From Pseudomonas sp. St316 (GTDB lineage Bacteria > Pseudomonadota > Gammaproteobacteria > Pseudomonadales > Pseudomonadaceae), in assembly GCF_018325905.1 (NCBI RefSeq), contig NZ_AP021901.1, positions 1,302,001 to 1,366,000 on the forward strand: a DNA stretch of 64,000 bases, written 5' to 3'. This document shows, in pieces, positions 18,386 through 27,041 of the stretch; the first letter of the stretch is position 1, and each line of letters opens with the position of its first letter. The notes under the pieces were generated by a model. The model was given only the letters and a program-made list of their open reading frames with translations, was not told where the DNA came from and did no database searches. A program made the position numbers and the translations under genes.

Positions 18386-18868
18386 ATGTCCAAGACACTG
18401 CTACCCCCGCTCGCGTTGACCGCCCTGATGCTGCCCTGGGTATGGGCCTGGGGCGCGGTCGAGCGGGAAACGTTCGAACTCCACGTGACCATCCCGACGA
18501 TCGATTTTTATGTACTGCCCCTCGACCCGCAGTTGGTCCAGCGTGAGCAACGCTTGCCTTTCAGCACCGTCACCAGCGAGCTCAGCCCGCTGCGTGCCAC
18601 CTACGAGGTGAAGAACAGCAACGGGGCCATCGGTGCGCGCCTGGGAGAGGAGGCTTATCTGTCCAATGGCCGTGAGCGTATCGACTTGAGGGTGAAGTTC
18701 AACGACGTCGAATTGACCCTGGACTCGACTCAGGTGGTGTCTGCTCTCGAAGCCCGGCCCGGACGCCAGGTGCCCCTGGAAATCGCCGCGATCAAGCCGG
18801 GTGACGGCTATAGGACCGGTGATTACTACGGCACGGTGCACATGGTGTTCGATGCCATTGCACCGTGA
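18386..18868 (+). CDS. Divergent CS1-type pilin-like subunit
   Basis: A 160-residue protein, start ATG 18386, signal peptide to about residue 23. It keeps the CS1 pilin frame (FELHVTIPTIDFYVLPLDP, SPLRATYEVKNSNGAIGARL, YGTVHMVFDAIAP) but differs from the four closely related pilins across most of its length and lacks their PQEVVDDA stretch. It could be a minor or adaptor subunit, or the base or terminator of the fibre. It sits 44 bp after the chaperone gene, so probably in the same transcript. Confidence 0.85.
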   Translation: MSKTLLPPLALTALMLPWVWAWGAVERETFELHVTIPTIDFYVLPLDPQLVQREQRLPFSTVTSELSPLRATYEVKNSNGAIGARLGEEAYLSNGRERIDLRVKFNDVELTLDSTQVVSALEARPGRQVPLEIAAIKPGDGYRTGDYYGTVHMVFDAIAP

Positions 18869-18900
18869 GCCAGGTGACTTGTAGGCGTCAGGGCATACGC

Positions 18901-19042
18901 CTTCCGTGGCGAGGGGATTTATCCCCGCTCGGCTGCGAAGCGGTCGTCACACAGCTGACGCGGTTTATCTGCAGCACCGCACTGCCTGGTTTTTGGAGGA
19001 GCTGCTGCGCGGTGCAACGTTTCGCTAAATCCACTCGCCACG
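18901..19042. repeat. REP doublet, family 2 variant, between pilin genes
   Basis: Left arm cgtggcgaggggatttatcc followed by ccgctcggctgcgaagcgg, right arm cgctaaatccactcgccacg near 19023-19042. It is the same family as the elements around the RAYT gene, with ggatttatcc in place of gagcttgctc. It marks the boundary between the assembly genes and the three downstream pilin copies. Confidence 0.75.
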
Positions 19043-19083
19043 GAATCTGTCTTTCGTTTTATTACTCAGAAGAGGTGTCAAGC

Positions 19084-19578
19084 ATGTTAAAAAAAATGAT
19101 GACCGTTATGGCCTTGGGCGTTGCGGTCCTGAGTCCTTCATGGGCGTTGGCGGCTGATGATGCACGCTCATCCATCCATATCACCGCGAACATTCCAAAC
19201 AAGCAATTTCATGTACAGCCCCGCAACCCGGACTTTGGCAGGGACGAGGTGATGCATTACAACCCTGTGCAGAATCAATTGAGCTCTTTGCACCAGACCT
19301 TTGATGTGAAGCACACCGATGGCTCGATCCATGCCTACATTCAGGAGGGCAGGGCCATTCTGAGCAATGGCTGGGATCTCATCCCCCTGAGCGTGACGTT
19401 CAACGGCGTCTATCTCAATGGCGTGCCTCAAGAAGTCGTCGACGATGCCTCGTCCACGCCAGGTACCCAGGCCGAGATGGTCATTCGTTCCAACGCCATG
19501 TCGGTCGACCGCCACCCAGGCTTGTACACCGGCCAATTCACCGTGATTTATGACGCGGTGCCTAGGGTCAGCCTGTAA
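19084..19578 (+). CDS. CS1-type fimbrial subunit, copy 2
   Basis: A 164-residue pilin; start at 19084 after an agaggtg ribosome site, signal peptide ending WALA. It shares DDARSSIHITANIP with copy 1 and NKQFHVQPRNPDFG with copy 4. Landmarks are LHQTFDVKHTDGSIHAYIQ, VPQEVVDDASSTPGTQAEM and YTGQFTVIYDAVPRVSL. Sequence differences cluster between residues 95-125 and 135-150, as expected for surface loops. A separate upstream region of over 200 bp with a REP suggests its own promoter. Confidence 0.92.
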   Translation: MLKKMMTVMALGVAVLSPSWALAADDARSSIHITANIPNKQFHVQPRNPDFGRDEVMHYNPVQNQLSSLHQTFDVKHTDGSIHAYIQEGRAILSNGWDLIPLSVTFNGVYLNGVPQEVVDDASSTPGTQAEMVIRSNAMSVDRHPGLYTGQFTVIYDAVPRVSL

Positions 19579-19676
19579 CTCACTGCGCCACGTCATGAGG
19601 CATCGGTGTGCAGACCGTTCCCTCTAGCCCGCAGTACGGGGATTCTGCACTTCGTTTATTAATCAGAAGAACAAAT

Positions 19677-20165
19677 ATGTATAAAACAATAATGTTCGTA
19701 ACGGCTATGGTCGTTGCAGCACTGAACCCTTCGTGGGTATTGGCAGTTGATGATGCGCACGCAGCCATCCATATCACCGCGAATATTCCGAACAAGCAAT
19801 TTCATGTAGTGCCACGGGATCCGGACTTCGGTAAGAACGAGGTCATGCATTTCGATCCTGTAACTAGAAAATTGTCCCCTGTGCGCCAGCTCTTCGATGT
19901 GAAGCACACCGATGGTTCGGTTCATGCTTACGTTGAAAGGACTCCCGTGCTGTATGGCAAATATCTGATACCCCTCCTCGTCGCGTTCAACAACGTCTAT
20001 CTGTACGAATCGCCGCAGGAAGTGGTGGACGACGCCACGTCCACACCGGGTATGACGGCTGAGATGCTCATCTACACGCCGTTCCCGGTCTCTTCCAAAC
20101 ATACAGGTTTGTACGTTGGAGATATCACCGTGATCTTCGATGCGGTCCCTAGGGTGACCCTGTAA
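19677..20165 (+). CDS. CS1-type fimbrial subunit, copy 3
   Basis: A 162-residue pilin, start ATG 19677, signal peptide ending SWVLA. It has AIHITANIPNKQFHVVPRDP, VRQLFDVKHTDGSVHAYVE, SPQEVVDDATSTPGMTAEM and VGDITVIFDAVPRVTL. The stretch IPNKQFH...KHTDGS...HAY is nearly identical to copies 2 and 4, while the middle (LYGKYLIPLLVAFNNVYLYE) is distinct. The pattern suggests divergence after tandem duplication with conserved assembly surfaces. It lies 98 bp after copy 2. Confidence 0.92.
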   Translation: MYKTIMFVTAMVVAALNPSWVLAVDDAHAAIHITANIPNKQFHVVPRDPDFGKNEVMHFDPVTRKLSPVRQLFDVKHTDGSVHAYVERTPVLYGKYLIPLLVAFNNVYLYESPQEVVDDATSTPGMTAEMLIYTPFPVSSKHTGLYVGDITVIFDAVPRVTL

Positions 20166-20289
20166 CTCACTGCGCCGTGGCACATCGGCGTGGTCCCGTC
20201 GGCCTGCAAGGCAGGCCAAATGCTAAAAGGTGCAGTCGGTTTAGGCTGGCGTGCATTTTTTCTTAAAATGCTATCAACAGGAATTGAAC

Positions 20290-20781
20290 ATGTTTAAAAA
20301 AATACTCTGCGCGACAGTACTGGCTGCCGGTGCCTTGAATACCTCTTTGGTATTCGCTGCCGATGACGCACTGGCGCCAATTCATATTACTGCGAATATT
20401 CCTAATAAACAGTTTCATGTGCAGCCACGCAATCCGGATTTTGGTAAAGATGAATACATGTATTACAACCCGGTAAGTTACGATTTGAGCTCCATACGCC
20501 AGACCTTTGATGTGAAGAATACCGATGGCTCGGTTCATGCCTACCTTGAGGGACGCTCTGTTTTGTCTAATGGTACCGTGCTCATACCTCTGCGTGTCTT
20601 GTTCAACGACGTATTGTTGAACGAGGTGCCTCAAGAAGTAGTGGATGACGCCACATCCACGCCAGGGACCCAGGTGGAGATGTTCATCCATGCGAATCAT
20701 TGGCCCATCCCTCGCTATCCTGGCCTGTACACCGGGAACTTCACTGTCATCTTCGATGCGGTACCCCGTGTAACCCTCTGA
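20290..20781 (+). CDS. CS1-type fimbrial subunit, copy 4
   Basis: A 163-residue pilin, start ATG 20290, signal peptide ending LVFA. Landmarks are PIHITANIPNKQFHVQPRNP, IRQTFDVKNTDGSVHAYLE, VPQEVVDDATSTPGTQVEM and YTGNFTVIFDAVPRVTL. Base composition is visibly AT-richer than copies 1 and 2. It is the last gene of the pilus locus, 60 bp before the convergent penicillin-binding-protein gene. I saw no clear terminator in that gap. Confidence 0.92.
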   Translation: MFKKILCATVLAAGALNTSLVFAADDALAPIHITANIPNKQFHVQPRNPDFGKDEYMYYNPVSYDLSSIRQTFDVKNTDGSVHAYLEGRSVLSNGTVLIPLRVLFNDVLLNEVPQEVVDDATSTPGTQVEMFIHANHWPIPRYPGLYTGNFTVIFDAVPRVTL

Positions 20782-20841
20782 TCGAGTAGCGTGGGAATAA
20801 AAGACCTCGCCCACGATACATGATCCCTATGGCGCTATAGC

Positions 20842-23800
20842 TCATTGCCGTGCCACCAACGGCTTGCACTGGGTATGACTCCCCGGTTGCAAGTAAGGCG
20901 AGAGAATCGGCGCCATCCCCTTGAGCACTTGCACCGGCAGGGCTGAGGTGAACTTGAAGTTCTGCGCCGAAGCCCCCGGGACGAAGGCGGTGAGGGTGCC
21001 GAAATGGCTGTCGCCGATGTAGAACACGAAAGTGGCGGTGCGGTTGATGGCCTTGGAGCTGATCACTCGTCCCCCGGCACCGATGGCTTCGATACGGTTG
21101 TCGCCGGTGCCGGTCTTGCCGCCCATGGCCAGCGGCGTACCGTCGGCCAGTTTGAAACTGCCGGCCACGCGTTTCGCGGTGCCGGCATCCACCACCTGGG
21201 ACAGCGCACCGCGCAGGGCCTGGGCCACCTCGGCTGGCATCACCCGCTTGCCGTTATCCGGATCGTTAAGAAGGCGTGTTTCATAGGGGGTGCCGACGGC
21301 AAAGTCCAGGCTGTCGACCCGCAGCGCCGGTTGCCGGATGCCGTCGTTGAGGATCGTCCCCACCAGTTCCGCCAGCGCGGCGGGGCGGTCGCCTGAGCTA
21401 CCGATGGCGGTGGCGAGCGACGGCACCAGGTGGTCGAACGGGTAGCCGACTTTCTGCCAGCGCTGGTGAATATCCAGGAACGCCTCGATCTCCAGCATGG
21501 TACGGATGCGACCGTCGCGGGCGCTCTTGTGCTTGCTCTTGAACAGCCAACTGTAGACTTCCTGGCGCTCGAACTGGCTGGCCTTGACGATCTGGCTGAA
21601 CTTGGCGTCGGGGTTGTTGAGCAGGTAACCCATCAGCCACAGGTCCAGCGGGTGGACCTTGGCGATGAAGCCTTGGTCCGGCAGGTCGTAGGCGCCGGGG
21701 CCGTAGCTCTGGTAGAGCCGTTCCAGGCGTTCGTCGGTGAGTTTCTCGGGGTTCTTGACCGACTTGAGGTGCGAGCGCACGAAAAGGTTGAAGCTCTCCT
21801 GGCTGTCGCCGGGAAAGAAATAACGGTGCACCGCCGCCAGGCGGATCGCGGTGGGGCGCATGCCGTCGAGGAAGGTCTCTAGCCGTTGGCTGGTGTCTTT
21901 TTTCTGGTACTTCTTCCAGAACCTGAGCAGGAACGAGGTGCCTTCACGGTCGGCGAACTGGGCCAGGTACTCCTGGCGGCGCGGATCCTGGTCGTCCTTG
22001 AGCAGCTCGGAACTGTTGTTGGGGCCGGCATAGGTGGCGTAGCGCACCAGGTCGCGCATCAGGCGGATGAAGGGCAAGTTGATCGACTCGCGCAGGGCAT
22101 CGCGCAGCGTGGGGTTGCGACCGTTGTCTTCGCTGCGGAAGTTGTGGAAGGTGTGCAGCCCGCCGCCGGTAAAGAACGCCTCGCCGGGGCTGGCCGAGTA
22201 CGTGCGGTCCAGCGCCGCTTCGAGCATCTTCGGCAGGCTGTGGTCGGTGTTCTGGATCAGGTAGTCGACCGCCCAGCGCGAGAGGCGGTCCGGCTCGGCG
22301 ATGTCGACTTTCTTCAATGCCGCCGGGGTTTGCTGGGCATAGCGCTCGTGCAGCTCGGCGATGATCTGCAGATACGTGGTGAGCACCCGCAACTTGGCGG
22401 TGGAACCCAGTTCCAGCTTGCTGCCTTCGTTGATGTCGAAGGGCTGGTCGGTGCTGTCGGTCTGCACCCGCACGCGCGAGCCATCGGGAGTCAGTTCCAG
22501 CAGGGTGAAGCTGTAGCGCACCTGGGTGGTGCTGGTGGGGGTCAGCAGGCGTTCGCCCATCAGGCCGATCTCGGTCGCGAAGGCCGGGTCGGCCAAGCGC
22601 TTGAGGTAGTCGGTGGCCTGGGCCTGCAAGTCGCTTTGCAAGGTGCTGGTGGCGGAGAGGTCGAGGCGATCGAGGTCGTACAGCGGACGATTGAGCAGGG
22701 TGGCGAGGCGACTGCGGGCGGCGCTGATGCCTTTGTTGGTTTCGTTGGGCTGGACGGTCGGGTCCTGGACCCAGTCGCGATAGCTGACCTGGCTCGCCAG
22801 GGCCGCCTCGGACAACGCCGCATCGATCACGCCGTTCTGCACCAACAGCCGGATGTGGCTGTCGGTCAGGCGCGCCAGCTCATCGTGGCCCTTGGACAGG
22901 TAATGGGACGGGCGGCGCTGGGCGATCATCAGCGACAGCATTTCGCGCAGGGCCAAGCCTTTTTCCGCCAGGCTCTTGGGGTCGTTGGCGGCACTGAACA
23001 GGCGTTCATTGGCCCGGTTGAAATCGGCGCCGTACCAGACCCGCAAGCCCTCCGCCATGCCATGGACTTCACCGTGCCCCGGCACAGCCGAGAGCGGCAC
23101 GCTGTTGAGGTAGTCGCGGATGATCCGCTGCCGGGCTTCGAGCGTCTGCGGGCCGGCCTGATAGGCCCGCACGCTGGCGGAGATCATCTGGCGAATTTTT
23201 TCCCCGCCCGACACGGTGAGGCCCTCGGGAGAGTGCCGGTATTTTTCCAGCTGTGTCGCCAGGGTACTGCCGCCGGCGGACTGCCCCGGCAGGCTAAACA
23301 ACTTGGCCACCTGCGACCACGCCGCCATGCCGAAGCGCGGCCAGTCCACTGCCGGGTTCGCCAAGGGTTGCTTGGGGTCGAGCAGGAAACGGTTCTCGAT
23401 GAACAGCAGGCTTTGCACCACCACCGGCGGGATCGCGTCGAAACTGGCGTACAACTGCTGCGGGTACTTGAACTGATAGACCGGCGCCGCGCGGCAATCG
23501 GTGATGGTCAGCCCGGCCTGGATCTTTTCCGCATAGGGCACGAACAGGCCTTTTTCGACGTAGCCCATCAGGGCCGGGGAGAACCGCGCCTGGCCCTGGA
23601 TCACGTAGTCGCGCTTGAGCAGGCGCGGCAGGAACTCCCCCAGCGCGCTGTAGCCCAAGCGCCGGTCGAACGGGCCTGCACCCGGGTAGACGATGGCATC
23701 GCTGGGCCCCGGCTGCACCGCATAGCTCAGGGACGTGGCGTACTTGCTGATCTCCCGGGCCTGAAACTGGGAGGTGCGCATCTCCTTGGCCACCGCCAGG

Positions 23801-23964
23801 CCGACCACCACGATGATAATCAGCAGCAACAACCAGAATGCCCGCCAGCCATGCCGTACGCGGCGTTTTTTTTGAGGTAAAGGCGCTTCTTCCATACGTT
23901 CAGCTGGGACCACAGGTTCATTCGAATCGGTTTGCCACAAAGCGCCCATAGTCGACTGATCCAT
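20842..23964 (-). CDS. Bifunctional class A penicillin-binding protein (GT51 + transpeptidase)
   Basis: A 1040-residue membrane protein, longer than PBP1A or PBP1B. It has a basic cytoplasmic tail and one membrane segment (about residues 42-62). The GT51 glycosyltransferase region includes LLFIENRFLL (catalytic Glu region), GGSTLATQLEKY and RDYLNSVPLS (residues 185-320). The transpeptidase part has the STAK serine motif near residue 525 and KTGTGDNR near residue 960. ATG 23949 is an alternative start. It should polymerise and cross-link peptidoglycan in the periplasm. The region between the catalytic motifs is unusually long and not recognised. The GT51 motif has EN where most members have ED. 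Confidence 0.85.
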   Translation of the reverse strand: MDQSTMGALWQTDSNEPVVPAERMEEAPLPQKKRRVRHGWRAFWLLLLIIIVVVGLAVAKEMRTSQFQAREISKYATSLSYAVQPGPSDAIVYPGAGPFDRRLGYSALGEFLPRLLKRDYVIQGQARFSPALMGYVEKGLFVPYAEKIQAGLTITDCRAAPVYQFKYPQQLYASFDAIPPVVVQSLLFIENRFLLDPKQPLANPAVDWPRFGMAAWSQVAKLFSLPGQSAGGSTLATQLEKYRHSPEGLTVSGGEKIRQMISASVRAYQAGPQTLEARQRIIRDYLNSVPLSAVPGHGEVHGMAEGLRVWYGADFNRANERLFSAANDPKSLAEKGLALREMLSLMIAQRRPSHYLSKGHDELARLTDSHIRLLVQNGVIDAALSEAALASQVSYRDWVQDPTVQPNETNKGISAARSRLATLLNRPLYDLDRLDLSATSTLQSDLQAQATDYLKRLADPAFATEIGLMGERLLTPTSTTQVRYSFTLLELTPDGSRVRVQTDSTDQPFDINEGSKLELGSTAKLRVLTTYLQIIAELHERYAQQTPAALKKVDIAEPDRLSRWAVDYLIQNTDHSLPKMLEAALDRTYSASPGEAFFTGGGLHTFHNFRSEDNGRNPTLRDALRESINLPFIRLMRDLVRYATYAGPNNSSELLKDDQDPRRQEYLAQFADREGTSFLLRFWKKYQKKDTSQRLETFLDGMRPTAIRLAAVHRYFFPGDSQESFNLFVRSHLKSVKNPEKLTDERLERLYQSYGPGAYDLPDQGFIAKVHPLDLWLMGYLLNNPDAKFSQIVKASQFERQEVYSWLFKSKHKSARDGRIRTMLEIEAFLDIHQRWQKVGYPFDHLVPSLATAIGSSGDRPAALAELVGTILNDGIRQPALRVDSLDFAVGTPYETRLLNDPDNGKRVMPAEVAQALRGALSQVVDAGTAKRVAGSFKLADGTPLAMGGKTGTGDNRIEAIGAGGRVISSKAINRTATFVFYIGDSHFGTLTAFVPGASAQNFKFTSALPVQVLKGMAPILSPYLQPGSHTQCKPLVARQ

Positions 23965-24306
23965 TCACGCAGATTGATCGGACTTGCTTGAAGCTTAGAC
24001 GGTGGTTGGCGGGGGGGAGGGGAAATTGTCGACTCGGTGGCCCGGGACGCAGGGCAATGCCTTTGAGTGAAGGGCTTATGTGGCGAGGGAGCTTGCTCCC
24101 GCTCGGCTGCGCAGCAGACGCAACGGCGGCATGGCTGAAGAATTTCAGCAGTTGAAAAGCGAGGGCGGCTTCGCCCCCCAGCGGGAGCAAGCTCCCTCGC
24201 CACGGGTACTACGTTGTTTTCGGAAAAGTCGCTCAACCGTCATCGCGTCGGATCGTCACGGGCGAGGCTACTGTAAGTAGATCCCCTAAACTCAGGAAGC
24301 CAAGGA
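23965..24306. repeat. Family-2 REP doublet upstream of the RAYT gene
   Basis: Gap without a gene of its own. Positions 24080-24206 are a family-2 REP doublet: arms gtggcgagggagcttgctcc (24080) and gcgggagcaagctccctcgc (to about 24200), with the subterminal ctcggctgcgcagcag foot. Confidence 0.88.
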
Positions 24307-24768
24307 ATGCAGCCCCCACGTCCAAACTCCCATCGCTTGCGTCGCGGACGCTCTTCGGAACCGGGGCGAGGTTACCTCGTCACTACGGTTGTTCACCAAC
24401 GCATACCGATCTTCAGGAACTGGCGACTGGGCCGCTTGTTGGTGGCAGAAATGCGTCAGGCTCATGAGCGAGGCCAGGTCAATTCGCTGGCCTGGGTTGT
24501 GATGCCGGATCACCTGCATTGGCTTGTGCAGCTAGAGCAAGCTGACCTCATGCAGGTGATGCAGAGGGTCAAGTCCCGCAGCACCCTCACAATCAACCGA
24601 GCAATGGACAGGAAGGGTGCCTTCTGGCAAAGCGGTTTCCATGACCGCGCGATTCGCGACAACGACGACCTGCGGCCTTTCGCCCGCTACATCATTGCCA
24701 ACCCTCTTCGCGCAGGGTTGGTGGATCGCATTGGCGATTACCCGCTCTGGGATGCGACATGGCTCTAA
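24307..24768 (+). CDS. REP-associated tyrosine transposase (RAYT, Y1 family)
   Basis: A 153-residue protein, normal length for a RAYT. The HUH metal motif is visible as MPDHLHWLVQL (near residue 66) and the catalytic tyrosine lies in RPFARYIIANPLRAGLV (near residue 127). Also present are YLVTTVVHQR at the N-terminus and KGAFWQSGFHDRAIR. RAYTs are single-copy HUH nucleases that recognise REP hairpins and are thought to disperse REPINs. The flanking doublets (24080-24206 and 24777-24881) belong to family 2, not to the much commoner family 1 in this window, so its cognate element is probably family 2. A ribosome site AAGGA precedes the start. No frameshift, so it is likely functional. Confidence 0.93.
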   Translation: MQPPRPNSHRLRRGRSSEPGRGYLVTTVVHQRIPIFRNWRLGRLLVAEMRQAHERGQVNSLAWVVMPDHLHWLVQLEQADLMQVMQRVKSRSTLTINRAMDRKGAFWQSGFHDRAIRDNDDLRPFARYIIANPLRAGLVDRIGDYPLWDATWL

Positions 24769-24776
24769 GTGCTTTT

Positions 24777-24881
24777 GTGGCGAGGGAGCTTGCTCCCGCT
24801 GGGGGGCGAAGCCACCCCCGGCTTTTTGGCTTTGCCTGCGACTGCTGCGCAGTCGAGCGGGAGCAAGCTCCCTCGCCACAG
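24777..24881. repeat. Family-2 REP doublet downstream of the RAYT gene
   Basis: Arms gtggcgagggagcttgctcc (24777) and gcgggagcaagctccctcgc up to 24880, with the ctgctgcgcagtcgag foot. It is the mirror of the upstream element. Confidence 0.9.
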
Positions 24882-25122
24882 GTTGAGAGTGTTCAAGAGC
24901 CTTGTGCTAGAGCCTTGAAGAGGTCGCATTACGGTCATGACGTAGCGCGTATCCCTGTGCAATACTCCGCCACGTTTATCCCACTGAATTTCCTGTAATC
25001 GTAGTTAATGCATCTCCAAAAGAACGGCTTTTTTTGAGGCTTTCCCTGAATTAATCCCGTTTTACAGTGAATCTCTCTATCCCTGGCTTCTTATACTGCA
25101 TGGCCCACCGATCCTGGGGCTG

Positions 25123-25203
25123 GTGTCCCAAAGGACGGTCTGCCCATAAGGCAGGCCCGGTTTCGGCAAGGCGGCAGGCTTACCGGCCTGTGGCTTTGGA
25201 CAC
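25123..25203 (+). promoter_or_regulatory. Structured leader upstream of the amino-acid permease
   Basis: A closing helix pairs gtgtcccaaag (25123-25133) with ctttggacac (25194-25203), with one bulged C. Inside are ctgcc/ggcag around cataa, and caggc/gcctg around ttaccg. The start codon is 38 nt downstream. The multi-stem junction looks like a cis-regulatory RNA but matches no riboswitch class I know. Confidence 0.5.
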
Positions 25204-25240
25204 TCGGTGGCTAATCCAATAACAAGACGAGGTTACCCCT

Positions 25241-26662
25241 ATGCCTGTCGGCAATCATCTGCCCCATGGCGAGACCACGCAGGGTGGTCCGCTCAAACGT
25301 GAGCTCGGTGAGCGGCATATCCGCCTGATGGCGCTCGGTGCCTGCATCGGTGTCGGGCTGTTCCTCGGTTCGGCCAAAGCCATTGAAATGGCCGGCCCGG
25401 CGATCATGCTGTCCTACATCCTGGGCGGCCTGGCGATCCTGGTGATCATGCGCGCCCTCGGCGAAATGGCCGTGCACAATCCGGTGGCCGGTTCGTTCAG
25501 CCGCTATGCCCAGGATTACCTCGGCCCGCTGGCGGGTTTTCTCACCGGCTGGAACTACTGGTTCCTGTGGCTGGTGACCTGCGTGGCGGAGATCACCGCC
25601 GTGGCGGTGTACATGGGCATCTGGTTTCCTGACGTTCCCCGTTGGATCTGGGCCCTGGCCGCGTTGGTCAGCATGGGCTCGATCAACCTGATCGCGGTCA
25701 AGGCCTTCGGTGAGTTCGAATTCTGGTTCGCCCTGATCAAGATCGTCACCATCATCGCCATGGTCATCGGTGGCGTCGGCATCATCGCCTTCGGGTTCGG
25801 TAACGATGGCGTGGCCCTGGGCATTTCCAACCTCTGGACCCACGGCGGCTTCATGCCCAACGGCGTGTCCGGCGTATTGATGTCCCTGCAAATGGTGATG
25901 TTCGCCTACCTGGGCGTGGAGATGATCGGCCTGACAGCCGGTGAGGCGAAGAACCCGCAGAAAACCATCCCTAACGCCATCGGCTCGGTGTTCTGGCGAA
26001 TCCTGCTGTTCTACGTTGGCGCGCTGTTCGTGATCCTGTCGATCTACCCGTGGAACGAGATCGGCACCCAGGGCAGCCCGTTCGTGATGACCTTCGAGCG
26101 CCTGGGCATCAAGACCGCCGCCGGCATCATCAACTTCGTGGTGATCACCGCCGCGTTGTCGTCCTGCAATGGCGGCATCTTCAGCACCGGGCGCATGCTC
26201 TACAGCCTGGCGCAGAACGGCCAGGCCCCGGCCGGCTTCGCCAAGACCTCGGCCAACGGCGTACCGCGCCGCGCACTGCTGCTGTCTATCGGTGCGCTGC
26301 TGCTGGGCGTGCTGCTCAATTACCTGGTGCCAGAAAAGGTCTTCGTCTGGGTGACCTCCATCGCCACCTTCGGCGCGATCTGGACCTGGGTGATGATCCT
26401 GCTGGCCCAGCTCAAGTTCCGCAGAGGCCTGAGCCCTTGCGAGCGTGCCGCGTTGAAATATCGCATGTGGTTGTACCCGGTCAGCTCGTACTTGGCGCTG
26501 GCCTTCCTGGTGCTGGTGGTGGGCCTGATGGCGTACTTCCCGGATACACGGGTGGCGCTGTACGTAGGGCCGGCGTTCCTGGTGTTGTTGACGGTGTTGT
26601 TTTATACCTTCAAGTTGCAGCCGACGGGGGATGTGCAGGGTTCGGTGCGTTCGGCTTCGTAG
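25241..26662 (+). CDS. Amino-acid permease, ProY/HutT-like (APC superfamily)
   Basis: A 473-residue transporter with about 12 membrane helices. The first helix has the APC signature GACIGVGLFLGSAKAIEMAG. Also seen are RALGEMAVHNPVAGSFSRYA, the MIGLTAGEAKNPQKTIPNAI loop and SSCNGGIFSTGRMLYSLAQ. These place it with the proline/histidine/aromatic permeases of gamma-proteobacteria that import an amino acid with protons. The substrate cannot be told from sequence. The gene is alone, with a structured leader upstream and a strong terminator downstream. Confidence 0.9.
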   Translation: MPVGNHLPHGETTQGGPLKRELGERHIRLMALGACIGVGLFLGSAKAIEMAGPAIMLSYILGGLAILVIMRALGEMAVHNPVAGSFSRYAQDYLGPLAGFLTGWNYWFLWLVTCVAEITAVAVYMGIWFPDVPRWIWALAALVSMGSINLIAVKAFGEFEFWFALIKIVTIIAMVIGGVGIIAFGFGNDGVALGISNLWTHGGFMPNGVSGVLMSLQMVMFAYLGVEMIGLTAGEAKNPQKTIPNAIGSVFWRILLFYVGALFVILSIYPWNEIGTQGSPFVMTFERLGIKTAAGIINFVVITAALSSCNGGIFSTGRMLYSLAQNGQAPAGFAKTSANGVPRRALLLSIGALLLGVLLNYLVPEKVFVWVTSIATFGAIWTWVMILLAQLKFRRGLSPCERAALKYRMWLYPVSSYLALAFLVLVVGLMAYFPDTRVALYVGPAFLVLLTVLFYTFKLQPTGDVQGSVRSAS

Positions 26663-26683
26663 GTTGACATTGCGGTAAGAAAG

Positions 26684-26715
26684 AAGCCCCGATCGGATGA
26701 TCGGGGCTTTTTTTG
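26684..26715 (+). terminator. Rho-independent terminator of the permease gene
   Basis: Hairpin agccccgatc/gatcggggct with a short ggat loop, followed by seven T. Confidence 0.93.
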
Positions 26716-27041
26716 TAGTGCGTGTCTCTCAAACCGCCCGGTGGGGATCGCGTGCCGAGTGGTGTGGCAGGGGAGCGTCCTATGAACGGCCGTCCCCTAT
26801 GCGATAGTCGCTGGGCGCCTTGTATCGCCACAAATAAACCCTTCCCCAGGTCACCCCGGCACCTGTTAGTTCTTACAGTAGACGGCGTATCGACGGGTCG
26901 ATAGATTAAATATCGCCTGAAATACCAATCCGCTGATGATCTACTTGGAAACTAAACGTCGGCCCCGGCATGTAGTCAAGGATAGGGTCGGGGAATAAGT
27001 AAAGTGGTAAAGCAGGGTTCGGTTCATGGAGGTGCCAGTTT
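26716..27041. other. Gene-free stretch, transition into AT-rich DNA
   Basis: No gene or repeat recognised in 326 bp. Base composition falls from GC-rich to AT-rich near 26870, where the gtrII region begins. A ggagg ribosome site lies about 9 nt before the ATG at 27042. Confidence 0.5.

Noticed and set aside
21886..23880. 664-residue plus-strand open frame
   Set aside because: Antisense to the penicillin-binding-protein gene; no family motifs, Gln/Ala/Gly-rich composition typical of the antisense frame of GC-rich genes.
25084..25101. Sigma-54-like sequence (tggcttcttatactgcat) before the permease
   Set aside because: The GG-to-GC spacing is one base too long and positions 5-6 do not match.
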